Of a stretch of 64,000 nucleotides of DNA, positions 1-9,851 are shown in pieces (the stretch's first letter is position 1; each line of letters begins with the position of its first letter). The notes under the pieces are model-generated. The model ran no database searches, was not told the DNA's origin, and saw nothing but the letters and a program-made list of their open reading frames with translations. Source of the stretch: Hexactinellida sp. DTS-2022 (lineage: Eukaryota; Porifera; Hexactinellida). Made by a program: the position numbers and the translations under genes. The DNA is taken from the NCBI GenBank assembly GCA_028753945.1, contig JAPNXP010000014.1:2232001-2296000 (forward strand), given 5' to 3'.

Positions 1-860
1 CCAACAGTTCGTTGGAGAGTTGAATATGGATAATTTTGATCATTTGCAGTTATCTGAAAGTGCAAGGCAAGTGGCTGTTTACATCGCTGGTTATATCACT
101 AAAAAGCTGTTAAAGATTACACACTGTGACAACTGTCTTGTTCGACTGAAAGAAGATCAAGTTACAAGCCCATATGTTGATACTTTAAACAGAGGTGGAC
201 TTAACTTACCATCAATGTCACTCTATTATTACGTCGAAGCTGCATTTTGTGTAATTGAAGCGAATCAACATGTGATTTGTAGTTCTGGTCTCCCTTTCAA
301 AGTTTTGGCATGTAGAATTTTGGATTCATTGTATTCTGGTTGGGATTCGGAATTCTCTTGTGTCACTCACAAAGCCCATATTTGCAATATCGTCAATAAC
401 AAAGTTGCTAACATTTACTTCTCCAATTTGTCAAAAAAGATTAGCCATACACAACGTAAGCACCAAGTTGAAGCTTTCAAGAGTCGTCAACGCCAAAAAT
501 TATGAATATTATAGTATATTTTTAGAAATATACTATCTCATAACATTTAGACTGGAATTCATTGTACAGAGTGAATTAACAATATCTCTCTCTCAATTTG
601 TTACTTACAATATATATACAGTAGTAGTTATTATATTATATTTTTGTATGTCATCATTTATTTGGCGCCTAAACCACATAGTAAGGTTACTGAGAACTTT
701 ATAAGTAGTCGCAAAAGATTCCTCATATATTGAAACCTGGGAATAGTTAAATGTATACAATGTAAGACACTTAGTAGATCTAAACTGAAGATAATAAAAC
801 TGGACTCCTATTTTTTCGATGTTTATGCAGCATGTCCAGCTGTATTTAAAGTAGGCTATG
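1..860 (+). mobile_element. P element, right part only (cut by window edge)
   Basis: The element enters from the left edge and ends at 860. Its last bases (847-860, aaagtaggctatg) are the reverse complement of the CATAGCCTACTTTA terminal repeat seen on the P elements at 47205-50008 and 62291. It carries the C-terminal part of a P-type transposase on the + strand. The 7 bases after the end (861-867, tgtgcac) would be the target duplication, but the other copy lies outside the window. The end abuts a small MITE that seems to have been the target. Confidence 0.75.
2..505 (+). CDS. P-element (THAP9-like) transposase, C-terminal fragment
   Basis: The reading frame is open from base 2 to a TGA at 503-505, so the start lies left of the window. 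The 167 visible residues contain the family's late C-terminal block: VYIAGYITKKLL, a CDNC pair and the NRGGLNLPS motif. The same block occurs in the intact P transposase at 12.9-16.1 kb (VYIAGYAVFSYF, CLSC, DRGSLKYPS). None of the catalytic acidic residues is included, as they lie upstream. The frame has no stop, so the parent copy may be fairly young. The lysine/arginine-rich tail (KHQVEAFKSRQRQK) could help DNA binding, which is inference only. Confidence 0.75.
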   Translation, partial: QQFVGELNMDNFDHLQLSESARQVAVYIAGYITKKLLKITHCDNCLVRLKEDQVTSPYVDTLNRGGLNLPSMSLYYYVEAAFCVIEANQHVICSSGLPFKVLACRILDSLYSGWDSEFSCVTHKAHICNIVNNKVANIYFSNLSKKISHTQRKHQVEAFKSRQRQKL

Positions 861-927
861 TGTGCACTTATAGTATAAAACTATAGTAGGACCCTACTAT
901 AACGTTTTTTACTAGAAGAAGCACACT
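861..927 (-). mobile_element. Short MITE family A, copy 1 (about 67 bp)
   Basis: This 67-bp block has inverted ends (tgtgcactt / aagcacact) and an inner palindrome around tagtaggaccctacta. A second copy in opposite orientation lies at 11849-12097. That copy is split by another MITE exactly where this one has the intact sequence ttttatactataagt (on the minus strand). The left end is clipped by the neighbouring P element. Confidence 0.7.
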
Positions 928-1720
928 AAAAATGAACGTCCAAATACTGGCACATTTGACTCGCGGGCGCTTCCTACGGCGTCCACAATTCTAATGCCCA
1001 ACGCTGGGCATTGCACCCAGTAGCGTAGCTAAGGTTTCGGGGACCCCGGTTTAAAAGTATGTGCCGGGGCCCCCGGCCCCAATAGTTCAAATTGGATTAG
1101 TAAAATTTAAGGAGGTTCGCGGCATACATCTGGCTAAATTTGGGTTCGGAAATGGAATTTACCGAAATTTTACGAAGTACGATTGCCCAGTCAGTTTAAT
1201 GACCGTTCTTGTGACTTATTTATCTAATGTTCACTGAATCTCTACTTCAATCTCCACTTCAAATCTCTACTTCATAATTAGTATTAATTACCATGTATGG
1301 GTATGCATATTTGATTACGTCATTGAGGTTAAATCCGATGAGAAATCATTCCCAAAAGTAGTTAAGATGTTTCCAGCGTATTTGAAAACCTAAGTTTAGT
1401 TTATTCCATGACAATAGGTAATTTATTTTACGAGCAATTAGAAAGTAAACACTGGCCTGGAAATAAACTGGCAAATACTTGACTTATCTAGCTGTATAAT
1501 ATAATAGGCCATGATTGACCACATAAAGACACAACTGGTTTATATATATTTATACAAGTCCTGTACAGTATATAATTCAATGCTTATGAGTATAGTCATT
1601 CCCTAGACGAGGGAGCGCAGCGAGCGAGAAAATTCTTTGGGAGGTGTACAGGGATTTTGGCCAATGTACAGGGGAAAATTGGAGCCCTGTACAGGGATAT
1701 TACACAAATAGGTTGGCAGG
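928..1720. other. Non-coding stretch with GC-rich repeat debris
   Basis: I see no convincing gene here. A GC-rich patch at 1020-1085 (gtagcgtagctaagg, then runs of g and c) resembles one end of the 'gtggcgta' hAT MITEs elsewhere in the window, without a partner end. At 1610-1700 there are short repeats (tgtacagggatt, three times). Confidence 0.5.
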
Positions 1721-1725
1721 TATGC

Positions 1726-1874
1726 CAGGGGCGGCGGAAGCGGTCAGGCCGGTCAGGCCATGGCCTGACCACTTTTATAAAGTAGCCAGGCCAATAGCCT
1801 TACCACTCTTACGTCACTAGTTAGGCCGGTCAAGCCATGGCCTGACCACTTTATAACTGCTTCCGCCGGCCCTG
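1726..1874. mobile_element. MITE with 5-bp target duplication
   Basis: The ends are inverted (CAGGGGCGGCGGAAGC and GCTTCCGCCGGCCCTG). The flanks are TATGC at 1721-1725 and 1875-1879. The interior contains repeated ggtcaggcc/ggcctgacc palindromes. A 5-bp duplication does not fit hAT (8 bp) or Tc1/mariner (TA); it could be Transib-like or a hAT with flank decay. Confidence 0.65.
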
Positions 1875-2190
1875 TATGCCTTTTGGGCCCCCGAGACGAA
1901 TTGGTACCATTTCGCCTACTCCCACTTTGCCTACTCCCATTTCGCCTACTAATTGTATAATAGTGCCATTTTGCCTACTCAATGGAATGCATTGTTTAAC
2001 ACACATTTCTAAGTTTTCAATAACTATTTAGCTTCACAAAACATTAATGGATTAATTAACATAAATAAATAATACTGGATGTTAAACATGTGCTGAGATA
2101 GCACGAATATATTCCCTCAGTGTAATAGTGTCCTGACGTAATCTGTTTTTCAAGATTTCTATTTTGTTGTCCTTCTCTATGTATTTATTT

Positions 2191-2503
2191 CAGTGGCGTA
2201 ACTGTGGGGGGGCTGGGGGGAGCATTGCCCCCCCATTTTACAATTCTTGCCCCCCCATCTCTGGAAAATGATTTATTCCACGAAGCGAATAGTAATGACA
2301 AATAGGAACATTAAAATTATTATCTGTTGAATAAATGTGTCACTACTATATTCTCCACCCATAAACATCACATTCAAAGTTTCAAACTAGTCTAATCCTA
2401 GCTTCATTACTAATTGTTCTAGATCATTTTGCCTTCTAAGATTTATTGCCCCCCCATTTAGGGTCTGTTGCCCCCCCCAAATTTAAAGTTTGTTACGCCA
2501 CTG
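2191..2503. mobile_element. hAT-type MITE, 8-bp duplication ATTTATTT
   Basis: Terminal inverted repeat CAGTGGCGTAAC / GTTACGCCACTG, 313 bp long, with perfect 8-bp flanks ATTTATTT at 2183-2190 and 2504-2511. Duplication size and CAGTGGCGTA ends are typical of hAT. Runs of g at the left and c at the right and interior make the ends strongly self-complementary. No coding capacity. Confidence 0.9.
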
Positions 2504-2600
2504 ATTTATTTGCCCTTTTGGGATTCCGGGAGCCTATTGCAAGTTGAGCGATGGAAACTTCAGTATTCGCCTGCTCCTGTTTGAATATTACAATTAATTC

Positions 2601-2830
2601 CTAAACATTGGGGTGGGATTTTTTTCCGATACGTTTAAGCTTGTTATGCCAACCTTCAATGTGATTGTTGGTTCTTGGACTGTTGGAGTTTATTTCATAT
2701 ACATTCCATAAACCGAGAGAAAAATTACCCACCAGCCATGTTTCCTCAAAGTAGGTTATGAATTCATCAACTCTGTGTAGATTTGGGGCTGTTGCTTTTA
2801 CCTCTTGCCAGGCTAAGAGTACAATTCGAA
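2601..2830 (-). pseudogene. MULE transposase C-terminal remnant (outer MULE)
   Basis: The frame encodes the late part of a MULE transposase: AWQEVKATAP, a conserved W-rich stretch, then RTNNHIEGWHNKLKR. The RTNN..EGWH motif is shared with the MULE transposases at 3145-5635 and 17620-19040. The frame is interrupted at the insertion of the inner MULE. Reading on at 6283 restores the same frame across one copy of the 9-bp duplication (LKCKKPVRIVLL). The N-terminal catalytic part is absent and the frame ends early after KKSHPNV. Confidence 0.75.
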
Positions 2831-3144
2831 GGGAACCAGTCAACTCGCACCAATGACCAACTCGTACCAGTGCAATAAGTCAACTCGTACCAAATTTTTA
2901 GGTCAACTCGTACCAATGACCAACTCGTACCAGTTACTATCTAGAGTGGATGCCGGTTATAAGAACACCCTGGTAAATACTAAACTTAGTTGAAAATACT
3001 AATCTTGTTTAATAACATCCAATAATACTCAACCAATAAAGATTATAAATATTATAACTTATAAAAAGAATATTATCTATTAAGTTAAGTATTAAGTATC
3101 ACTAGTGATTTATCATAAGTAATTTTGAGAGAAACAATGATTAG

Positions 3145-5635
3145 TCATTCTGTTGGACATATCATTTGACCACATTTGTCTAGTAGGCGTTTTGAGTCTC
3201 TCAGAGTCATTGGTGTTGCCCTATAGTTTTCCCATGCTTTACATATCATTCCTTGGCACCATCGATAACGCCGCCTTTGGCGTCTGGTGAGTTTTTCATC
3301 ATGTACAAGCCTGAGTTGGAGATCAACCAATTTAGCCTAAAAAAACTTACAATAATCTTATGAGCAATAATTATATTATATATGTACTGTATATTTAAAT
3401 AAGAGATATCTTATATGTAGACCGTCTAGAAATAGACCAGGTTTTATTCCCTATGCATTAGTATTACCCATAAAAAGCAGGGCAAGTGGTCTACAGAATT
3501 TATAGACGGTCTACAAATTTTTGGCTTATTTGTATGGGCTTTTATAGACCGTCTATTTCTAGACGGTCTACATATAAGGATGCTCTTTAAATAAATAGAA
3601 TACTCGCCAATTTACCTCTCTTGAGAGCAACTCTACAAGCAAATAAAATTCCAAATTACTTCTTGCTGCGGCTCGATTCAAACTGGAGTGCCAACCTTCG
3701 ACATCATTGTTTGTTCTTATTAACTGGTTGTAGACACTCCAGCAATTTGGTTTCCACATGCTGTTTATTATCCAAGTTTGATAAATGTAGTTAGTTAAGT
3801 GTGATAATTGTGGTGTATTCGCCTTTTGCCGCAATCGCCTAATAATGTAAGCAATAAATCAATTCACTATTAGATACTAAATGTCAGTAAATTATAATAA
3901 GTCCACATGTTTTTGAGACGAATGAATTACCTGAAGGTTTCTACGATGTGTTCAGCAGGTAGATAAGGCAGTGACATCAACCGTTTAATGTATTTCCGAT
4001 GGGAATCATCTTGTCTAAATATAGATTATAGAATGTTACTTTTGTCAACAAACATACAAAAATGAATTACCTGTATGCTATCACGAGTCCCAATTCCTGT
4101 ATTTTTCTCCATACAGCCTGGTTCCAATGAAACGCACACCCCATTAAACATACCTCAGGAAATACAATTGGAATTGAGGCCCACATAGCTAATTCAAAAT
4201 CCAAAACTATTCTTGTAACAGATGGATAAGTAGGTAGAATATTCTCAATTTCACGTAGAACCAATTGATAGTCGCTATTCCTTCGTCTTGACATAAGAAT
4301 AAAGATCAGGGGCACCTGTTTACATGCTGCTCCATGTTTTACAAATGCGTGAATTGAAAACAATTGACTAAAAGGATACTTAACTACCTTAAAAGTAGCA
4401 TCTAAATACCAAACTTTAGCACGAGCAAGAAGTTCAAGCATAGAAGCAGTAGCAAATATAATATGTCTATAATCAATGCCCACAAGATCTCTTTGTAGGA
4501 ATCCAGCTGGTACATGGTCGTAAGAGATAGCAAAATCCAACGTGGAAGGGTCTTTGGGACGGAATCGTTGGCGGTGGCGATTTGCTGATCTGGCTAAAGC
4601 TATAGGTTGTGGTAATGACTCAACTGACATACTAGATCCAATTGTTTTTATAAGTACATCATTGGCAATTGCTTGTGCAGATCTAAATACTTGAGAAACA
4701 GCCTTCTCTTTTATTTCTACTCTAACTTTTGTACTTGTTAAGAGTCCTGAAGAGGATGGGTGAGTATGTGGCTGTGGGCCTAGAAGGATTTAAAAATAGT
4801 AATATCGTTTGTCAGGGATCATATTAATACATAAATTAAATAACATACCAGGTTTGAAGGTGCTGCCTATTTGAATAACAGTGGCTCTGCAAGTATGTAG
4901 TTTGCTTCGTTTACTACAAGTCCAGCGGGTAATAATTTTTCCCTTAAATTTAACAGTGTACTTGAAACCACGGCTGTCAATTAATAATGAATGACCTCTT
5001 TCACTTCCAGTCCTCACAATTTCAAAATCAATTAATGGGTGCATTGAAGTAATTGTATTAGAGGGATCAATATCTTCTAAAGACTCTTCTTCTGTGTGCA
5101 CTGGTGTTTGAAGTGTGTCCATTTCAAAAGAATCACCAGATGAAAGAATAGATTCTAAATTTAATTCGAGATTACCTTCAGGATTTAAATCATGCACTGT
5201 GAAGTTTGTTTCATCATCAAATTCAAAAGAACCTATATCATCAATACTGAAAGTGCTGTTGGCATTTATACAGTCAGTATTGAAATGTGTAAAGTTAGAA
5301 ATATTCAACTCAAATGTTGGAACGCCCGGGGATAAGGTAGTATGAGGAGAATGTACTGGTGTACTATTTGCGAATGGCATAAAAGTATTGTTATTAATAT
5401 TAATACTGTCTACTTCAGCAACTGATATCTGTTCATTTTCGTTAGGGGATATATCTGAGTGACAAGAAGTGCAATACCAATCAATATTCCTTTCTTCGCG
5501 AACAGCCTGGCGATATACATCTTGAGAAACGCCAGTTCCGCAAATTCTATGAATCCAACGTCCACAAGGTTCACATTGTAAACCTTGTTGTCTCGGTGTC
5601 ACACGTTTTCCACAGTTGATGCATAATTCTGACAT
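3145..5635 (-). CDS. MULE transposase with PHD-like finger and FLYWCH domain (5 exons)
   Basis: Predicted exons (minus strand): 5635-4849, 4779-4071, 4014-3931, 3838-3616, 3336-3145. All introns are GT-AG and the phases agree, giving about 664 residues without a stop. Order of parts: a PHD-like finger at residues 5-57 (C5, C8, C21, C24, H29, C32, C54, C57); an acidic, Asn/Ser-rich linker; a FLYWCH-type domain (YTVKFKGKIITRW, then C..C and HTH across the first splice); and the MULE core with WYLDATFKVV (D near 389), VLDFELAM (D near 456), GCAFHW and RTNNDVEGWH. The FLYWCH histidines appear only after splicing, which supports the intron. The protein should bind terminal repeats and cut and paste its element in the nucleus. 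An N-terminal PHD finger is a less common addition; chromatin targeting is inference. Confidence 0.85.
3413..3577. mobile_element. Palindromic MITE inside intron 4 of the MULE transposase
   Basis: Near-perfect inverted ends (ttatatgtagaccgtctag and ctagacggtctacatataa) with a further internal copy of tagacggtctaca near 3500. It sits between exon 4 and exon 5 of the MULE transposase gene, so it may be spliced out harmlessly. No coding capacity. Confidence 0.75.
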
Positions 5636-5842
5636 GTATTTGTAAGCGAAATAATAAATTTAATTGAGAATTTGAAAATATATAGAATTTAATAGCAATA
5701 AGAATATCCAAAGCTGGCTTCATCTAGACGTGATATTTGAAAACAGGTAAACCAATTCGAATATATCAATGGAATTAATTAATATTTAACAGGTTTCATA
5801 GAGCCCAAACTTTTACCCATCCAAACAGCATCTATCAATATA

Positions 5843-5943
5843 CAGTCAACATCCGGTAACTCGAACCCTCAGGGGAATGAAAAATCCGTTCGAGATAACG
5901 AATGTTCGAATTAACGGGCATTCGAGTTACCGGATGTTGACTG
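5843..5943. mobile_element. TA-flanked MITE (101 bp), pogo/mariner type
   Basis: Ends CAGTCAACATCCGGTAACTC and GAGTTACCGGATGTTGACTG with TA on both sides (5841-5842, 5944-5945). The palindrome covers almost the whole element. It lies in the 5' region of the inner MULE, about 200 bp upstream of the transposase start. Confidence 0.85.
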
Positions 5944-5987
5944 TATTTACGATTTGATCAATTGGATTATCTGCTTAGTATGGATTG

Positions 5988-6265
5988 ACTTGAGTACGAG
6001 TCGACCTGGTACGAGTTGACTTAGTACGAGTCGACCTGGTACGAGTCGACCTGGTACGAGTCGACCTGGTACGAGTTGACTTAGTACGAGTCGACCTGGT
6101 ACGAGTCGACCTGGTACGAGTCGACCTGGTACGAGTCGACCTGGTACGAGTTGACTTAGTACGAGTCGACCTGGTACGAGTTGACTTAGTACGAGTCGAC
6201 CTGGTACGAGTTGGCATCTAGTACGAGTTGGTATATAGTACGAGTTGGTATGTGGTACGAGTTGA
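5988..6265. repeat. 15-bp tandem array in MULE subterminal region
   Basis: About 18 copies of a 15-bp unit, consensus gtacgagtYgacYtg, with two alternating variants (cgacctg and tgactta). The last copies toward 6265 degrade and merge with the element's terminal motif gagttgactgg. Such subterminal arrays often serve as transposase binding sites; here that is inference. Open frames across the array are low-complexity artefacts. Confidence 0.9.
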
Positions 6266-6437
6266 CTGGCAATCCAATTCGAACAGGTTTTTTGCACTTG
6301 AGAACATAAACATGTTGTTAAACAATGCATTTCATTGAGCAGGCATAACCACACAAATATTAGTAACATAAAAATGTGTTAAACAATGCATTCCATTGAG
6401 TAGGCGAAATAGCACTAACCCCCCGAGACATCGGGGC

Positions 6438-6964
6438 CAGTGTTGTAAATCAAATCAAATATTTCAAATATTTGATTTGATTTGATTTGATTTAAGAGAA
6501 TTTGAAATCTCAAATGATTTGATTTGATTTGATTTGAAATTATTTGAATCCTCAAATGATTTGATTTGATTTGATTTGAAAATATTTTAATTCTCAAATG
6601 ATTTGATTTGATTTGATTTGAAATTACTTCAAATCATTTTCAAATCATTTTCAAATAATATTCTTTAATTAATTCATTTTCAAATCGTTCAAAATCGCTT
6701 TAATATAATTTCACGTCATTTTCAATTAAATTTCAATTATCTAAGATCATTTTCAAATTTTCTATACGTTTTGACAGTGATTCGGAAATGATTTGAAAGT
6801 TTCAAATATTTCAAATATTTGATTTGAAATGATTTGAAATTTCAAATATTTGATTTGATTTGATTTGAAATGATTTGAAATGATTTGATTTAAAATAATT
6901 TTAACCTAAAATGATTTGATTTGATTTGATTTGAGAAAAATAAAATGATTTATTTCCAACCCTG
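6438..6964. repeat. AT-rich repeat block of TTTGA units with hAT-like ends
   Basis: The block consists of tttga/tcaaa pentamers arranged in a looser period of about 40-45 bases (aatgatttgatttgatttga repeated). The ends look inverted: CAGTGTTGTAAATCA at the left, TGATTTATTTCCAACCCTG at the right. The neighbouring sequences share tcggggc but not at an exact duplication distance. It is probably a MITE whose interior expanded by tandem slippage. Confidence 0.6.
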
Positions 6965-7072
6965 AGATTCGGGGCCCCTGGTTCAATGAACCGCCTGAAA
7001 CGCCTATAGCAACGCCTCTGAAATTTGCACCCCCCAGATATTTTGTGCTGGATCCATCCCTGTATTAAACTA

Positions 7073-7470
7073 AGATGAAATGTAATTTAACATTGTAATT
7101 TTAGTTAAATTAGACATAGGCTGTGGGGACCCCCCTATTTGGGGGGGGAGGCTCCCTATTTGTTTTCATACCCTCTTTCAAATTTGGGGAGGCCCCCTCC
7201 AAATTTGAACACGTGTTGCACTTCAATCAAGTTTATTGTTGTTCATGCACGATTAGGCCACATAAAATAAATTACTTGTTTATCATCCATATTTTTCGAG
7301 AAAATTGGGAGGCAGACGGGATTTTATTTTTATTTTTTATTTCTATTAATATGCAAATAGCATCATCCTATGCCAAAAAATATAAAATAAATTTTTAATT
7401 TAATTAGAAAATAACATGACAATGCCAAATAATTAAAGTAATGCTCTAAAATATAGAACTTATTAAAAAT
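7073..7470. repeat. Dispersed repeat family R, copy 1
   Basis: Begins with aaactaagatgaaatgtaat and contains cttgtttatcatcc. The same landmarks recur at 16797-17160, and a related piece at 10725-11095. Between the landmarks lies a g/c-rich patch (7124-7205) unlike its AT-rich surroundings. No coding potential that I trust. Confidence 0.55.
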
Positions 7471-7620
7471 TCATACATAGTAGGTACTTTACACAAGTTA
7501 TTGCTTATATTTTGTACGATTAGGTTCATAAGATAATAACACCTGTACTCCTCTTTAATAATTACTTTATAATAATTGAAAATTAAATAATACTATTACA
7601 TTTTCGATGCAACTTAACTA

Positions 7621-7800
7621 CTGTGGAGTTGCTTTATTAGCAACTCGGGTTTTGTTGCAAAAATAGTTGCTATTAAGCGAGTTGCTAATAGGGTAACTTG
7701 ACTTTATAGAATTCCCCATGCTTTGGATTTGGTCTTGTAAATTGGATGCTAATAGAGCAGTGTTGCTAATAGGGGAGTTGCTAGTAAAGCAACTCCACTC
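7621..7800. mobile_element. TA-flanked MITE (180 bp)
   Basis: Ends CTGTGGAGTTGCTTTATTAG and tagtaaagcaactccactc, flanked by TA at 7619-7620 and 7801-7802. The motif gttgctaata is repeated internally. Fits the pogo/Tigger type by end sequence and target. Confidence 0.75.
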
Positions 7801-7877
7801 TATATTAATAATCTTCAAATAAATATGAACCATTCCGTTAAGTGGTTTCGAGATTGTAATTTGAAGTTAATTGTAAT

Positions 7878-8144
7878 TTGAAGTTAATTGCAATTGTAGA
7901 AACATTTAATGGCATATGTTATCATTTGGTAAAGAATAATCAAAAGGTTGATGAAAACATTTCTAAAAGTAATTTATCAAAACTATCTGTTTGGGGAGGG
8001 GATGTAGAGTTATTTTGTGCCGCAATCTGGCTGAAAATTGATGTTCTAGTCCTGAAAGAAGAAGAATGGCAGAAATTTTTCCTTTATGGGTTTGAATCCC
8101 AAAAGAGGAAAAAATATTTCAAGCTCTTCGAATATCTATCTTGA
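7878..8144 (+). pseudogene. Possible OTU-domain fragment
   Basis: An 88-residue frame contains LSVWGGDVELFCAAIWLKI followed by DVLVLKEEEWQKF. The W-G-G-x-x-E-L pattern followed by a hydrophobic I/V-rich strand resembles the C-terminal half of OTU cysteine proteases. The catalytic cysteine region is not present and no intron signals extend it. It could be a captured fragment or a chance match; a call from one motif is weak. Confidence 0.3.
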
Positions 8145-8844
8145 AAATAAATATCAACACTATGAACCTATCATTTCTGTATTTGCAAATCTACATAATG
8201 ATTAGCTTTTTCACTTAGAAGATGACTAGTAATTAATTTGTAATTAATTATCTAAACTTCGGAAACTCATTAAATTAATATTTATTTACAATTTTTGAGA
8301 GTCGTTGTATTATGTTAATTTTAGATCAGAGAAAATTGGCCATTTTAATTGGCCAATGAAACTCTTAAATCTACATTTACTTGGGATGATTGTAACTTAT
8401 TGGGAATAAATATACGCAAAAGACAAGCAGACATTAGAAAGCAGTAACAGTATAATATCAGCAAGCCAGGTTCAGCAATATCGATAAAAACTCCGAAATC
8501 CATTAGATTTTTTGCAAAATGGCCGATATCTCGACATTTTTAAAATATCGAAATATGGGGAGAATCCGATATTTTTTGATATTTAATAAAAGGATCGTGA
8601 TAATTTTTCTGGAATTTATGGTATCAATCTTTACGATTTATTGTAATCCCGATATTTCAATGTCAAACCTTGATATCACGATCGGCCTGTCTGGTCAGCA
8701 TGAGGATTCACCATTGGGTGATATCGAGACACGCGGGAATAAATTTGATAAATAGAACTAGAAAAATTAGCGTTTGCTTTTTGTAGATATCCAAACATTA
8801 AAAATAATCATATTGCATCCTTCTAATATGGCCATATAAAATAA
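8145..8844. other. Non-coding AT-rich stretch
   Basis: I see no gene or clear repeat boundary. Short repeats of the type gatatctcgacattttt and 'cgatatt' cluster at 8520-8700, possibly an old MITE. Confidence 0.5.
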
Positions 8845-9820
8845 ATCCAAAATTGCAGCCTGTGCCGACGCATGTTCCTTTGGTAGCACTATATTTTGTT
8901 GGTTGTTTATTGATAGTGCCTCCAAAGGAACATGCTGTCGGCACAAGCTGCAATTTTGGATTTTTTTTTCGCCCAGTCATCAACGCCCAAGGTGTGAAGA
9001 ACCATTTGTTAATTGTTCGGATTCACAAGGAACGATTGTTGAATTTGAAGTTTTTTTCTATCATAAACCATCTAGAGTTTAAAGCCTTTCATTCATTATG
9101 TATTGATAATAAATTATATTATTAGTTATATATTTTAGCAATGTTATCCACGGTGTGTTGAGTAAAGTCAACAAATTCCTTATATAAATTAATTTAATTT
9201 AATCCATTGTATAGTAATGCTACAATTAAATAGAAGCCAGCTGCATTCATTGTCTATTGATATTAAATTATATTATTCGTTATTTATTTTAGCAATGTTT
9301 TCCACGGTTGGTTGAGTTGAGTCAACAAATTCCTTATATTATATTATTTTATTTAATCCATTGTATAGTAATACTACAATTAAATAGAAGCCAGCTGGAA
9401 TTTATAAGTTGAATCAATATAATTATCGCGAGTTGAATCAATAGAGTAAGATTTAACAAGTTAAATCAATATAATTGCTACAAGTTGAAACAATAGAATT
9501 AGATTTAACAGTTTTACTGAAATTGAAGTGTGAGTAAACAAAAGAAATTTTCAACTCAATTGTGGCACAAACTAACCCAATTTGAAAATTCGTGCACTGT
9601 GAAAAGGTGTAGAATTTAATTCTCTATCCAAATATGCAAATTTTATCAAGCTCACTATTTATTATTTAATGTTATGAGGTTTAATTTGATTAAATAGGTG
9701 TTAAGAAAATTTGAACGGAAATCGTAACCCCAGGTGCAAATTAGACGGTCACTCCTCACCTACATGCCAAATGTTAGCCCTTAATGTATGAAGGTGAGGG
9801 CAGGGTACCGTCTACCGAGA

Positions 9821-9845
<25 letters not shown>
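8845..9845 (+). repeat. 1-kb retroposon-like repeat, unit 1
   Basis: Unit 1 opens with a hairpin (8845-8964: atccaaaattgcag.. pairing with ..ctgcaattttggat, loop ttttgttggttg). It runs through a partly duplicated segment of about 165 bp (landmarks tttagcaatgttatccacgg and attaaatagaagccagctg, at 9110-9240 and 9280-9400). It ends with cgtaaccccaggtgcaaatt ... accgtctaccgagaa and an (ATA)n tail at 9824-9846. A microsatellite tail of this kind is typical of non-LTR retroposons or SINEs. The same order recurs in unit 2. Confidence 0.65.

Positions 9846-9851
<6 letters not shown>

Larger units (their letters stand above)
2831..6274 (-). mobile_element. MULE (Phantom-like), apparently autonomous, 3.4 kb
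   Basis: The ends are inverted (CCAGTCAACTCGCACCA left, CCAGTCAACTCGTACCA on the reverse complement of the right). The flanks are CAATTCGAA at 2822-2830 and 6275-6283, a perfect 9-bp duplication as expected for MULEs. The interior carries a five-exon transposase gene with no internal stop. The 5' (right) end holds an array of a 15-bp unit containing the terminal motif; the left end holds four or five looser copies (2838-2935). It is inserted in the outer MULE's coding remnant. Two small palindromic MITEs lie inside (3413-3577 and 5843-5943). Confidence 0.85.
1898..6419 (-). mobile_element. Outer MULE, deletion derivative, split by a second MULE
   Basis: The terminal repeats share atttcgcctactc and, inside, caatggaatgcattgtttaa (left 1911-2010, right 6320-6412). 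The element is flanked by cccccgagac at 1888-1897 and 6420-6429, a 10-bp duplication in the MULE size range. It keeps only the last part of a transposase (2601-2830 continuing at 6284-6310), so most of the gene was lost before or after insertion. It hosts the hAT MITE at 2191-2503 and the intact MULE at 2831-6274. Confidence 0.7.

Noticed and set aside
5988..6265. Regular 15-bp repeats, CRISPR-like at first sight
   Set aside because: Head-to-tail without unique spacers, in a eukaryotic MULE end; it is a tandem array.
5947..6369. Two long open frames rich in LVPGR and STRTR
   Set aside because: Low-complexity translation of the 15-bp array.
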